Source of the DNA: a virus
DNA length: 41,328 nucleotides
IMG/VR virus record: IMGVR_UViG_3300031758_000171
Coordinates: 1 to 41,328 of that record
Strand: one strand, 5' to 3'
The position numbers and the translations under genes are program-made. This document shows, piece by piece, positions 1 through 8,800 of the stretch; within the stretch, counting starts at the first letter, position 1, and each line of letters begins with the position of its first letter. The notes beneath the pieces were generated by a model. The model was not told the origin of the DNA. It worked only from the letters and a program-made list of their open reading frames with translations, and made no database searches.

Positions 1-23
1 TGCGTCGCCTTTCTATCTAACTA

Positions 24-1361
24 TTAATCCTCGTTTGACTTGATAATAAAGTCAACATTGTTGTCGGACACATAGTTCAAGTTTCCAGGAACATTGTATG
101 TATCTTCTCCAGAACCATTAGCGTACTTGGTGTCAATTGCGGTAGTAGTAACAGCGGTGTAAGAACCAGCCTCAGTTACGCTATCTACTAGATTGATACG
201 GCTGTACTTGTCCAAGGTTGCGGTCAAGTTTGATGACAAGTTGGCGTTAGTGGTGTAGTAGAACGCAGTCCCACCAGCAATACTAAACACTAAGTTTCCA
301 TTTCCAGTTGGAGCAGTAGTCACGGTAAATGCGGTGCTATTTACAATTGTGGCAATTGTTGTGTTTGCTAGCGTTGCTCCACCAGAAACCTTGGCAATAG
401 CCTGACCAACCACATATCCAGTAGTGTCAGCCACGGTAATTGTAGTGTTTGAGGCAGTTACATTCGCAGCAGCCGTTTGATTTCCAAGAACAGTGATAGC
501 AGTGCCAACAGTTGTAGTGTTGAAAGGCTCACCACAGTTATTTACATAAATTTTGTCACCAGTGACAATGGAAGCGTTTGCGGTTGTGTCGCTCAAAGTT
601 ACAGTAGCAACATTTCCATTTCCATAAATACTGTCAACAGCAATATCGGTTGCTCCCTGAATTCCAGACTTGGTAAAGAACTTCTGGTAAGAAGCCTCGT
701 CAGTCCAAGTGTAGAACCCAGCAAGACCAATTGGAGCCCAAGAACTTCTTGAGTAAGAATACGGCCTTTCAGAAGCAACAGGGAACTCCCAACGGCCATC
801 AGAACCAGAACCAAAGTTCTTATTTCCTAGACCGTATCCCTCAAATGTGGTAGCCAACATACCGTTTTCAATAACTCTGTCACCACTTTGACGAAGTTTT
901 GCGTAAGGAAATACCCAATGGAAGTAAGGCAAAACGCTAGCACGCTTTCCGTCTTTGACGGCGTGTGACCACGCTTCAATTGCCACACCGTTTCCAGCAG
1001 GGTCATCGCCTACACCTGGAGCAGCCCAACCAACAGATTTGACTACACCATCAACGGTCTTACGAAGCAACAGACCGCCAGAAAGCAACTGTGAAAGTTC
1101 AGCATCTGGTTCACAAATAGCCAACTCCATAGTAATTCTTTTTAGCGTGTCTGGAGCCTTGTAAGTAACGCAAACAGTTCCATTGGCACTTTTTTCGGTA
1201 ATCTCGTCGCCTTCTTCATATTCTGGTGTGAAAGACACACGCATAAACGCAGAAGTTGTGTAAGAATCGCCAGGGCCATTTAATAAGTTGCCAGCAGCGT
1301 CTAAACGCGTTACGCGAATAGACACACCTTGAATGCTGGCTGCGTATTCCTGAGTTGCCAT
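24..1361 (-). CDS. Major tail (tail-tube) protein, paralogue 1
   Basis: A 445-residue virion protein that probably forms the tail tube. Residues 1-230 have the style of actinophage major tail proteins (N-terminal MATQEYAASIQGVS, then FTPEYEEGDEI and HWVFPYAKLRQSGDRVIENG). They match the next upstream gene (1377-2498) at all but about a dozen positions, so the two are tandem paralogues. Residues about 240-365 form a Thr/Ala/Val-rich beta insert containing VTGDKIYV; it is about 70 residues longer than in the paralogue. The C-terminal part (DKYSRINLVDSVTEAG to IIKSNED) is again shared. The ATG start is preceded by AAGGAGA overlapping the stop of the upstream gene, so translation is probably coupled. 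Family assignment is by recall of actinophage sequences; which paralogue is the main tube subunit cannot be told. Confidence 0.75.
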   Translation of the reverse strand: MATQEYAASIQGVSIRVTRLDAAGNLLNGPGDSYTTSAFMRVSFTPEYEEGDEITEKSANGTVCVTYKAPDTLKRITMELAICEPDAELSQLLSGGLLLRKTVDGVVKSVGWAAPGVGDDPAGNGVAIEAWSHAVKDGKRASVLPYFHWVFPYAKLRQSGDRVIENGMLATTFEGYGLGNKNFGSGSDGRWEFPVASERPYSYSRSSWAPIGLAGFYTWTDEASYQKFFTKSGIQGATDIAVDSIYGNGNVATVTLSDTTANASIVTGDKIYVNNCGEPFNTTTVGTAITVLGNQTAAANVTASNTTITVADTTGYVVGQAIAKVSGGATLANTTIATIVNSTAFTVTTAPTGNGNLVFSIAGGTAFYYTTNANLSSNLTATLDKYSRINLVDSVTEAGSYTAVTTTAIDTKYANGSGEDTYNVPGNLNYVSDNNVDFIIKSNED

Positions 1362-1376
1362 TTAAAACTGTTCTCC

Positions 1377-2498
1377 TTAGTCTTCGTTAGACTTGATGAT
1401 AAAGTCGACATTGTCGTCTGCGACATAGTTAAGGTTGCCAGGCACATTGTAAGTGTCTTCACCTGAACCATTAGCATACTTAGTGTCAATATCGGTTGTT
1501 GTAACAGCAGTGTAGTTGTTGCTACCCGGCTCTGTAACGCTGTCAACCAAAGCAACTCTGCTGTACTTGTCGAGTGTTGCGGTACCTGTGTAAGCACTAG
1601 CAATAGTGTATGTAATAGCAGTGGAGTTAACATTTGTAATAGCAGCGCCAGCCGTGACCGTGTTGAACGGTTCACCAGCATTAGAAACACGAATCTTGTC
1701 GTTTGTCTCAAGATTGTGGCTACCGCTAAAGATAACTGTTGCTGTGGTTGAAGTAGCGTTAAGTTGTGTAATGTAAGGAGTAGTCTGACCTTGAATGTTT
1801 CCACCAGCAGTAAAGAAGACTGCTTCGCTAGCCTTGTCGGTCCAAGTATAGAAGCCTTGTAGTCCGACTGGTGCCCATGAAGCACGAGCATATGAATAAG
1901 GGCGTTCTGCCGCTACTGGGAACTCCCAGCGGCCGTCTGCTCCAGCACCAAAGTTTCTGTTTCCCAAACCATAACCTTCAAAAGTTGAAGCAAGCATACC
2001 GTTTTCAATTACACGGTCACCTGACTGACGCAACTTGGCGTAAGGGAACACCCAGTGGAAGTAAGGAAGTACCGAAGCACGCTTTCCATCCTTTACTGCG
2101 TGAGACCAAGCCTCAATTGCAACACCGTTACCCGCTGGGTCGTCACCAACGCCAGGGGCTGCCCAACCAACGCTCTTTACAACGCCATCTACATTCTTAC
2201 GAAGAAGTAGACCGCCTGAAAGAAGTTGCGAAAGTTCAGCGTCAGGCTCACAGATTGCAAGTTCCATAGTGATACGCTTTAGGGTGTCAGGTGCTTTGTA
2301 AGTTACACAAACCGTGCCGTTTGCTGACTTTTCAGTTATTTCATCTCCCTCTTCATATTCAGGGGTAAATGAGACTCGCATAAAAGCAGAAGTGGTGTAT
2401 GAATCACCTGCGCCATTTAGCAAGTTGCCAGCAGCGTCAAGGCGCGTGACACGGATAGAGACACCTTGAATGCTAGCAGCATATTCTTGAGTAGCCAT
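1377..2498 (-). CDS. Major tail (tail-tube) protein, paralogue 2
   Basis: A 373-residue paralogue of the gene at 24-1361, with the same N-terminal domain (about 1-230) and the same C-terminal segment ending IIKSNED. It carries a shorter beta insert at about 235-300 (HNLETNDKIRVSNAGEPFN). Codons differ from the paralogue at many third positions while the protein is nearly unchanged, so the duplication is old and both copies are under purifying selection. It starts at ATG with an AAAGGAG ribosome-binding site about 8 bases upstream, and follows the structural gene at 2516-3604 after a 17-base gap. Position after the capsid genes fits a tail tube role. A virion spike or decoration role for one copy is possible. 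Confidence 0.75.
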   Translation of the reverse strand: MATQEYAASIQGVSIRVTRLDAAGNLLNGAGDSYTTSAFMRVSFTPEYEEGDEITEKSANGTVCVTYKAPDTLKRITMELAICEPDAELSQLLSGGLLLRKNVDGVVKSVGWAAPGVGDDPAGNGVAIEAWSHAVKDGKRASVLPYFHWVFPYAKLRQSGDRVIENGMLASTFEGYGLGNRNFGAGADGRWEFPVAAERPYSYARASWAPVGLQGFYTWTDKASEAVFFTAGGNIQGQTTPYITQLNATSTTATVIFSGSHNLETNDKIRVSNAGEPFNTVTAGAAITNVNSTAITYTIASAYTGTATLDKYSRVALVDSVTEPGSNNYTAVTTTDIDTKYANGSGEDTYNVPGNLNYVADDNVDFIIKSNED

Positions 2499-2515
2499 TT
2501 GGCTTTCTCCTTTTT

Positions 2516-3604
2516 TTAGACTGTCAGGTCAACCCTGACAGCGAGGTGGATGGATGTACCAAAGTAAACCGCAGCGGGGCGAATTGCCTTTAGTCTGATG
2601 TCATTTTTATTTCCTGCAATGTCATAACCTTGACCTAGGTTGTCATTTACTACATCTACATCGCCAAGGTAGACCCTGACATTGCCAGTTGCGTAAATCC
2701 ACTTTTCAGAAGCCGTTCCCAACTGTTGAATATATCCAGTAACTGCTTCTGAAGTAGCGTTAGTTGCACTAGCAATAGTGATAGTAACTGTGTCAGCGTC
2801 TACTTTAGTTACAGTAGCAGATGTAGAACTTTGGTCAATGTTTGCTCCAACTGCGGAAAATGCCACAGTATCTCCAGTCACTAGATAGTGCGGAGAAGCA
2901 GTGTTAAGAGTAAGAGTTGTGTTAGTAGAAATTGCGGCAGTTGCTAAAGCAATTCTGGGCCCATTTCCGCTATAACCACTACCAACAACAACTGGAGTTC
3001 CGCCCATAGTTTGTAGGTGGTCTTTACCAGTTTCGTGGAAAAGCATATTTGAGTTGCTAGACAGTAAGGCAACAACATCACGAGTAGCGTGGATAACTCC
3101 CTGCTCACCGCCGTGAGAGACAGTGGCAATTGAGTGTTCTAGAAAAGCCAAGGCACGCTTTGGTGAAAGTGCAACTCCAGAATTTATAACGGTAGCATTG
3201 CTTACTAACGCCCTGTTGTCGTGGCTTCTAGCAATGCGAATATCGCCATCCCACAATTCACGCTCTAAAGCCTTTTGGCTTACACCATCTAATTGGCGCT
3301 TTAGTCTTTCAATTCTGTCAATTCCTAGAAATCCTAGAGTTGAACGGACTTCATCAATTTCTATAAAGAAAGGTTTTATTTCGTCGTAATAATTTACGGT
3401 TGCGTTGCTTACAAGTGCGTAACTGCTCGTGTCAGTGTCGTCAAAGTTTTTTAAGTTGTTTACGGTAGTCTCATATTCTTGAGAAAATCCCCGAATCCAA
3501 CGGTCTTCGTCTGCCGAGTTTTCTGGCTTGACTACAGCAAGTAGGCCAAAAGCGGAGGGCACAATTTTTCCTGCCTCTACAACGCCATTCTTTGGAAAAG
3601 CCAC
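2516..3604 (-). CDS. Capsid-like virion structural protein (possible minor capsid or pentamer protein)
   Basis: A 362-residue protein between the major capsid and tail-tube genes. The segment IERLKRQLDGVSQKALEREL and the later GGEQGVIHATRD and GGTPVVVGSGYSG stretches resemble HK97-fold capsid proteins, as does the end (RPAAVYFGTSIHLAVRVDL). I therefore read it as a second capsid-related subunit, for example a pentamer or minor head protein. A head-tail connector cannot be excluded. Residues about 222-295 are a Thr/Ser/Val-rich beta insert with LVTGDTVAF, related in style to the inserts in both tail-tube proteins. The start is GTG at 3604 with AAGGA six bases upstream; no ATG lies nearby. It follows the capsid gene after a 102-base gap with a strong hairpin. 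Confidence 0.55.
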   Translation of the reverse strand: MAFPKNGVVEAGKIVPSAFGLLAVVKPENSADEDRWIRGFSQEYETTVNNLKNFDDTDTSSYALVSNATVNYYDEIKPFFIEIDEVRSTLGFLGIDRIERLKRQLDGVSQKALERELWDGDIRIARSHDNRALVSNATVINSGVALSPKRALAFLEHSIATVSHGGEQGVIHATRDVVALLSSNSNMLFHETGKDHLQTMGGTPVVVGSGYSGNGPRIALATAAISTNTTLTLNTASPHYLVTGDTVAFSAVGANIDQSSTSATVTKVDADTVTITIASATNATSEAVTGYIQQLGTASEKWIYATGNVRVYLGDVDVVNDNLGQGYDIAGNKNDIRLKAIRPAAVYFGTSIHLAVRVDLTV

Positions 3605-3615
3605 TTTGAATCCTT

Positions 3616-3629
3616 AACTTTATAAAGTT
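3616..3629. repeat. 14-bp perfect palindrome upstream of the capsid-like gene
   Basis: The sequence AACTTTATAAAGTT is its own reverse complement and sits just upstream of the GTG start at 3604, next to its ribosome-binding site. It could be a binding site or part of a promoter, or could occlude translation as an RNA hairpin. No function can be assigned from sequence alone. Confidence 0.4.
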
Positions 3630-3646
3630 TATGTTTTGTGGTGTTT

Positions 3647-3672
3647 GGAGTGGCTCCCGAAAGAGCCACTCC
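3647..3672 (-). terminator. Stem-loop after the capsid gene (attenuator, terminator or mRNA-stabilising hairpin)
   Basis: A perfect 10-bp stem (GGAGTGGCTC / GAGCCACTCC) with a 6-base loop lies 35 bases beyond the stop codon of the capsid gene. In the minus-strand direction it is not followed by a T-run, so it is not a textbook intrinsic terminator. It may instead protect the 3' end of the highly expressed capsid mRNA or partly attenuate transcription into the downstream structural genes. Confidence 0.45.
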
Positions 3673-3706
3673 GCACACAACGGTTTTGCTTTTACTAAAG
3701 AAGTTT

Positions 3707-5719
3707 TTACTCTTCGATAGCAGCGGCGGTAGCACCACCAGTGGTGTCGCGTAGAGCGGCAGCCACACCATTGACGCTGATGCTTGTGGTAATCTTCAAA
3801 GACTCCACACCAACAAAGGCAACGCCCTCGAAGGTTTCAATGAACATCTTGTAGTCGTTGGTGTTTACCAGTGAAGAGTCACGGATAATACCAAGGTCAA
3901 GAGTTCCACCGTCTAGGAACAAGAATGTTCCCTCAGCGAATAGGTACCATACGAACTGGTCTGGGAACTCAAGCAACTTGGCAGAAGCGCCTGGCTGAGC
4001 ACCAAATGAGTTCAGGTCTAGCGATGCGACTAGGTCGACATTGCTTCCTGCTAGGTAGCCCTTGATTTCGTTTGCACCTACGCCTAGAGTGCCGTCGCCT
4101 GGCATCGAAAGAGCCAAGTCAGCAGCCATAGCGTCGTAAATCCAAGCAGGGATAATCGCCTTTAGACGAGTCTCTGGGTTTAGACGGTGGCGTGAGCGGT
4201 AAGCAACAGCAGCCTTACGAACCTGAATCAAGAAGTCACGAGCAACACCAATTAGGTTTGCTGCTTCGGTAGTTGCGGCGTGAGCGTTAACTGCCTTAGA
4301 TGCGCTACTAATCTTGTCAAGTAGAACAAGTTCTGCTTCACGAGCATGCTGAACAAGAGCCAACTCGTTGTGACGAGAAATCAACTCTGGGTAAGCACGG
4401 GTCATCAGGTTACCGAACTGCAACTGTAGAGTAACAGCGTCGGTGTAAGCAGTGTTTTCTGCCGCAGCCGATACAGTAAGGGTTCCCTTAACTGTAGTGG
4501 TGTTGTCACCAATGTTGTTAGTCCAAGAAGCAACGCTTGGGCTAGCAGTGGTTTCGTTCCATAGACCTACAGCGTTAGCGTAGTCATAGACCGAAGCAGC
4601 GTTAGCGTTAGCGTTGGTTAGGCTGATTAGGGTTGGAGGAGTTACGAAACGAACACCACCACGGTCAGCCTGGAACTTCGGTAGAAGGTCACGGACTGGG
4701 CGGTCAGTGGTCGAGCCGAGACCAAAGATGTCATACTTGACCTCGAATGGAGCAGCGTGTCCACCAGAAGCGGTAAGTGCTTGCTGGCCTACAACTGCGT
4801 CAATCTTGGAACGGTTTGACTCTGGGTCGGTGGTGAGGACTCTGTCCTCTGGGTATGAAGTAGAGAAAGATGCAACGATGTGCTGCTCTCCATCTCCACC
4901 ATTGACACGACGAAGCGCGTGTAGACGCTTCTCCATTGCCTGAGCAACTTCGGTCATGTCTGCAATTGCGCTACCTGCAGTGTAACCAGGGATGTCAGCA
5001 CCTGCGGTGATTGCCACCTGTGCTGGCTCCTTAACCTGAATTACTGGCTGACGGTCAGCGGGAGCCTGGAAGCCCTCTTCTGCTGCTGCGGTCACGGGAA
5101 CCTGTTCTTCCTGTGGAACTTCTTCCACTGTTGGAGTTTCGATTGTTGGGGTTTCTTCGGGGGCAACTTCTTCGCCACCCTCAGTTGATGGTTCGACTAC
5201 ATCTGGTGTAGCCTCGGTAGAGAACTCTAGGGTCTCTTCAGTAGTAGTAGACGCTGCGTCTTCGGTTGAGTATTCAGGAGAAACTTTTTTCTTTTCCTCT
5301 TCATCATCAACTGGGACCTCTTCGACTGGAGCCTCGTCAGTTACAGGCATATCACCCATAGCATCTGGCTGCTCTTCGTCGACAGGGGCAACTGGCTCGT
5401 CGGTTGGAACTACTTCTTCCATAGGAACAACATCGGTACCTTCACCTGGAGCCACATCGCCTTCACCCTCACCCTTTACGCGCATTGCTGCTTCAGATGC
5501 TCGTGAGGCGAGTTCTTCTGCTTGCAATTCCCGACGCTGGATATCACCGCGTACAGTGTCCAACATATCGGCGAGGGATGACATAGCGTCAACTGTTTCT
5601 GGAGAAATGTCCTGAGACTCGACCTTCTCAAATTCGCTTACGATTGCCTGTTGCAACTCGGTGACTTGTTCGTCACTAAGTTCAGACAGGTTATCTACCT
5701 GCGACTTAATTTGGTCCAC
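3707..5719 (-). CDS. Scaffold-major capsid protein fusion (HK97 fold)
   Basis: A 670-residue fusion. Residues 1-100 are predicted helical or coiled coil and behave like a scaffold (delta) domain. About 100-205 is a very acidic, Pro/Glu/Val-rich low-complexity stretch. A probable processing zone holds two similar motifs, VTAAAEE (T210) and ITAGADI (T238). From about 240 the protein is a typical actinophage HK97-fold major capsid protein (GGVRFVTPPTLISL, AREAELVLLDKI, NPETRLKAIIPAWIYDA, FPDQFVWYLFAEGTFLFLDG), giving a mature subunit near 430 residues. The start is GTG with a strong AAGGAGG site; no better ATG exists. It lies immediately downstream of the protease gene, the usual order for capsid maturation. 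The exact cleavage position is inferred. Confidence 0.9.
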   Translation of the reverse strand: MDQIKSQVDNLSELSDEQVTELQQAIVSEFEKVESQDISPETVDAMSSLADMLDTVRGDIQRRELQAEELASRASEAAMRVKGEGEGDVAPGEGTDVVPMEEVVPTDEPVAPVDEEQPDAMGDMPVTDEAPVEEVPVDDEEEKKKVSPEYSTEDAASTTTEETLEFSTEATPDVVEPSTEGGEEVAPEETPTIETPTVEEVPQEEQVPVTAAAEEGFQAPADRQPVIQVKEPAQVAITAGADIPGYTAGSAIADMTEVAQAMEKRLHALRRVNGGDGEQHIVASFSTSYPEDRVLTTDPESNRSKIDAVVGQQALTASGGHAAPFEVKYDIFGLGSTTDRPVRDLLPKFQADRGGVRFVTPPTLISLTNANANAASVYDYANAVGLWNETTASPSVASWTNNIGDNTTTVKGTLTVSAAAENTAYTDAVTLQLQFGNLMTRAYPELISRHNELALVQHAREAELVLLDKISSASKAVNAHAATTEAANLIGVARDFLIQVRKAAVAYRSRHRLNPETRLKAIIPAWIYDAMAADLALSMPGDGTLGVGANEIKGYLAGSNVDLVASLDLNSFGAQPGASAKLLEFPDQFVWYLFAEGTFLFLDGGTLDLGIIRDSSLVNTNDYKMFIETFEGVAFVGVESLKITTSISVNGVAAALRDTTGGATAAAIEE

Positions 5720-5863
5720 TGTTCCTCCTTAAGGACAGTTGTAGTGAGCGTATTTCACTCACTTGCTTGGTATAAGCAAAGGGACTACACACACAGATAT
5801 GGCGTGAAGGCACTCCACCTAAGTTTTATTTTACAATAGATTTTTTGTGTCTATTATTTAGTT
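5720..5863 (-). promoter_or_regulatory. Leader region of the capsid gene with possible promoter
   Basis: This 144-base gap is long for this tightly packed operon. In minus orientation it starts with an AT-rich stretch holding TCTATTGTAAAAT (5828-5841), a possible extended -10 box (TAAAAT preceded by TG). A related element occurs in the gaps at 11844 and 24283. An AATAGA / TCTATT inverted repeat overlaps it. Further on are small inverted repeats, including TTGCTT / AAGCAA around GGTAT, and the AAGGAGG ribosome-binding site. A dedicated promoter and structured leader for the capsid gene is plausible but unproven; no good -35 box is visible at standard spacing. Confidence 0.3.
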
Positions 5864-8800
5864 TTAGGTAAGCAACCTAAGCAATTTGGACATTTCAGAA
5901 GAAATGTTGCTTTGATTGAAAACATCGGAACCGCTCTTGAATTGTCTAAGTTTTTCAGTTGCGATATCGGCATCTTCCTTACCAATTTTTGCCTCAACTT
6001 TGGCAACCATATTGTCCATAAGGTCACGCAAGGCTGGTGGCAAGTCAGAATATCTGACTTTTTCGGCTTGGTTATTGAAACCTAATGGTAGGTTTGCGAT
6101 AACCGTGCCGAGTTCTTTAGCAGAAGCACGCACATTTTCTAGTGCCCTGTTGTTCAAAGCACCAGAATCTAGTCTTCCAATGATGTCTTGAAGATTGACG
6201 CTAGCGTTTGCTGCTTCTACATAACTACCTAAAGAGTGTAATTTTTCTACTCTCTTTGCCTCATCTAGCGCAGCCTGAAGACCAGAAGTTCCAAGGTCTT
6301 GGCTCAGACGAGCCAATACTTTTCTAAACTTTCCGTTCTGGTCTCTAGGCTGAGTTTGCGGAGTATATCTTCCAGTTTCTGGATTTTTTAGTCCGCTTTC
6401 TACGCTAGTAGGGGCTGGGGCTGGGGCTGGAGCCTCTGGCTGGGTAGGTGCGACTGGGCTTGCTGGGTCGTAAGCAACCTGCTGTGGGGCCTCTGAAATT
6501 CCAGATGGAATTTCAGGTGCTACAGGTACTTCAGCAAACTCAGTCGCTAATGCTTTTCCCAGGCGTTCCTCCGCACTGGCTAGCCTTGCTTTTAGTTCTT
6601 CAGCACTTGCTGTGATTGAGCGAGTAGAAAACTTTTTCCAATCGTCTGGAACAAGGTCATATTTGCCCAAGGCACGAGCACGCTTGATAATGTGACGCTT
6701 TACATCTGCTCGCTCTGATTCCTTAGCACGGCCAAAAGCCTTTATAGCATTTTGTAAGTCTTCGGCATTGCGAATAGGGAAAGAGCCACTTGGCATAGCC
6801 TTTCCAGCCTTAGCAAGTTTTTGACGCTCAATCATAGGAATGTAAGCAAATACATCTTCTTCTTCAGCACTAGCGGTTAGAGATTGGAACTTTGCTGACA
6901 ACTCTCTAGCCCTCGAAGCAAGTTCTTCTGCTGACGGGGCAACCTGCTCAATGTTTTTATACTGAGCAAACTTAGCCTTGATAGCATCAACTTGCTCAAG
7001 TTTGTCCGAAACAGAGTATGCTTCTAGTTTCTTTAGACGCTCTGTAAGTTCGGTTAGCGGGTCTGCTTTCATCTTGGCAAGAGTAGCGGCACCAGCAGCA
7101 ACCAGAGCCATAACAGCACCTGAAGCAACACGAGCACGAGCAACTGGGAAGCCTGGAACATTTACCTGACAGACGGCTACAAGTTCAAGCGACCCGCGGA
7201 TTGGTCGCCAGTCACCTGATGGAGCCGATGCACGAAGTGCTCTAATTTGCTCTGGTGTAGTTCCCGGTCTCAAAGCACCTGCGACAAAAATTCCATACTG
7301 GTCTTCACCTGCGTGGACATCTGCTACTGCTGATGCGGTGTCGTCGTAGTGCTTTACAGCGTCAGCAGCACTTGCTTCTAGAGAAGCGTGTCCGCCAGCC
7401 AATGTCAGTTGACCGACTGGAATATCGCTACCCTCAGCAGTTTTACATACTCCAGTGTGGAAATATGCGTAGTTGCTTCTACTGCGTGGTGGTTTTGTGC
7501 CTCTGGAAAGACCAATGTGGTCAGTTTCCCAAGAAGCAATGTGTCCATACACCTGACCCTCATCAGTTACGGTAAGGGGGGTAGGACCATTTAGAGTTGG
7601 CTTTTTAAACCAATCGCTAGGTGGATTGACGGGAATTGCTCCCGCTACCATACCGCAAGCGATAAGGCTAGTAGCGTCGAATTCATCCGCGTCATCCACA
7701 TAGATTCCGTCGTTAATCACGGTTTCCTCCTGTGGATTTATATTTTGATTATCTTCTTCGGTCAAGAAGATTTTGCATTCTTGGAATGCTGGTTTTGGCA
7801 CAATGGTAATTGCCATAATTCTGGCTTTACTAATTGTGAGTTTGTCCTTGCCTACTTCTTTTTTATCTAGGCTAGGTTTTTCTTCCGTCAAGCCAGCCTT
7901 TTCTTCAGGCTTCTCTTCGGTGGCTTCAAATTGGTCCATATCCGCAGAAATTCCGCGAATAAAACCGTTCTTTATAAGTCTTACTACTTCAGTAGCGTGT
8001 GGCCCATTGTCAAATACTCCATAGCAACGACCAATTCCGCCATCTATTCTTTCAATGTGGTCAATACGCCCAACTACAACTGAGCCAGAATGTCCGTCTC
8101 CAGTTTGTGGTTGCCATAACAATGGAAGTGGAAGTTCACGCCAAGTTATAGCGTTTTCTTTGAACTTTCTACCATCACCAGATTCGGTTTGCTCTGGAAT
8201 TACTAAAGGTATAGAGAAGTTAGCACCATCGCTATTTTCCCTAAGTGGCATTGATTTTACTAATCCAGGAATAGAAGAAGCAACCAAAGCCATTTTGTTT
8301 GACAAATCATTTTTTTCTGCTGTCAAATAAGTAATTTTTAGTATTTCTTCAGAAGAATTGATTACATCGTTGCTAAAGAAATTTCTACCTCTACTTCGTT
8401 TTCCGCCGTAACGCTGGATATGTTCTTTATCTCCAGTCCACATACCAGTCATTTCCTTGTGGCGTAGAGCGCAATATCCCTTAGCACGAGGACCTAAATA
8501 TTTAGCAAGGTGCTTGACACAACGGGTCCAGTCTCCACCAGTGTTCCATTTAATCTTGCGACGGCCACCACGACCAATAGTCCAATAACGACGCAATTTT
8601 TCTGCTTTACGCCTGTTTCTATCTAAACCACCAGCGGCAACTAAAGCATCATACTCTTGGTCGCTACATCTAGACAGTTCGCTAAGTGCTTCAACTATTT
8701 CTAGTGGCGGGTTCCACTCAGAATCATAAAGATTATCTTTTGTGTCCCTAACAATTTCACCAATTGGAGTAAGCATATCCCTGTCAGTTACATGGGTTGG

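Noticed and set aside
1310-1891. 193-codon minus-strand frame overlapping both tail genes
   Set aside because: It is an alternate frame of the conserved tail-tube genes with Leu/Thr-rich low-complexity translation and no ribosome-binding site.
24-2498. Recent duplication or assembly artefact of the tail gene
   Set aside because: The copies differ at many synonymous sites and have distinct inserts, so they are separate, long-diverged genes.
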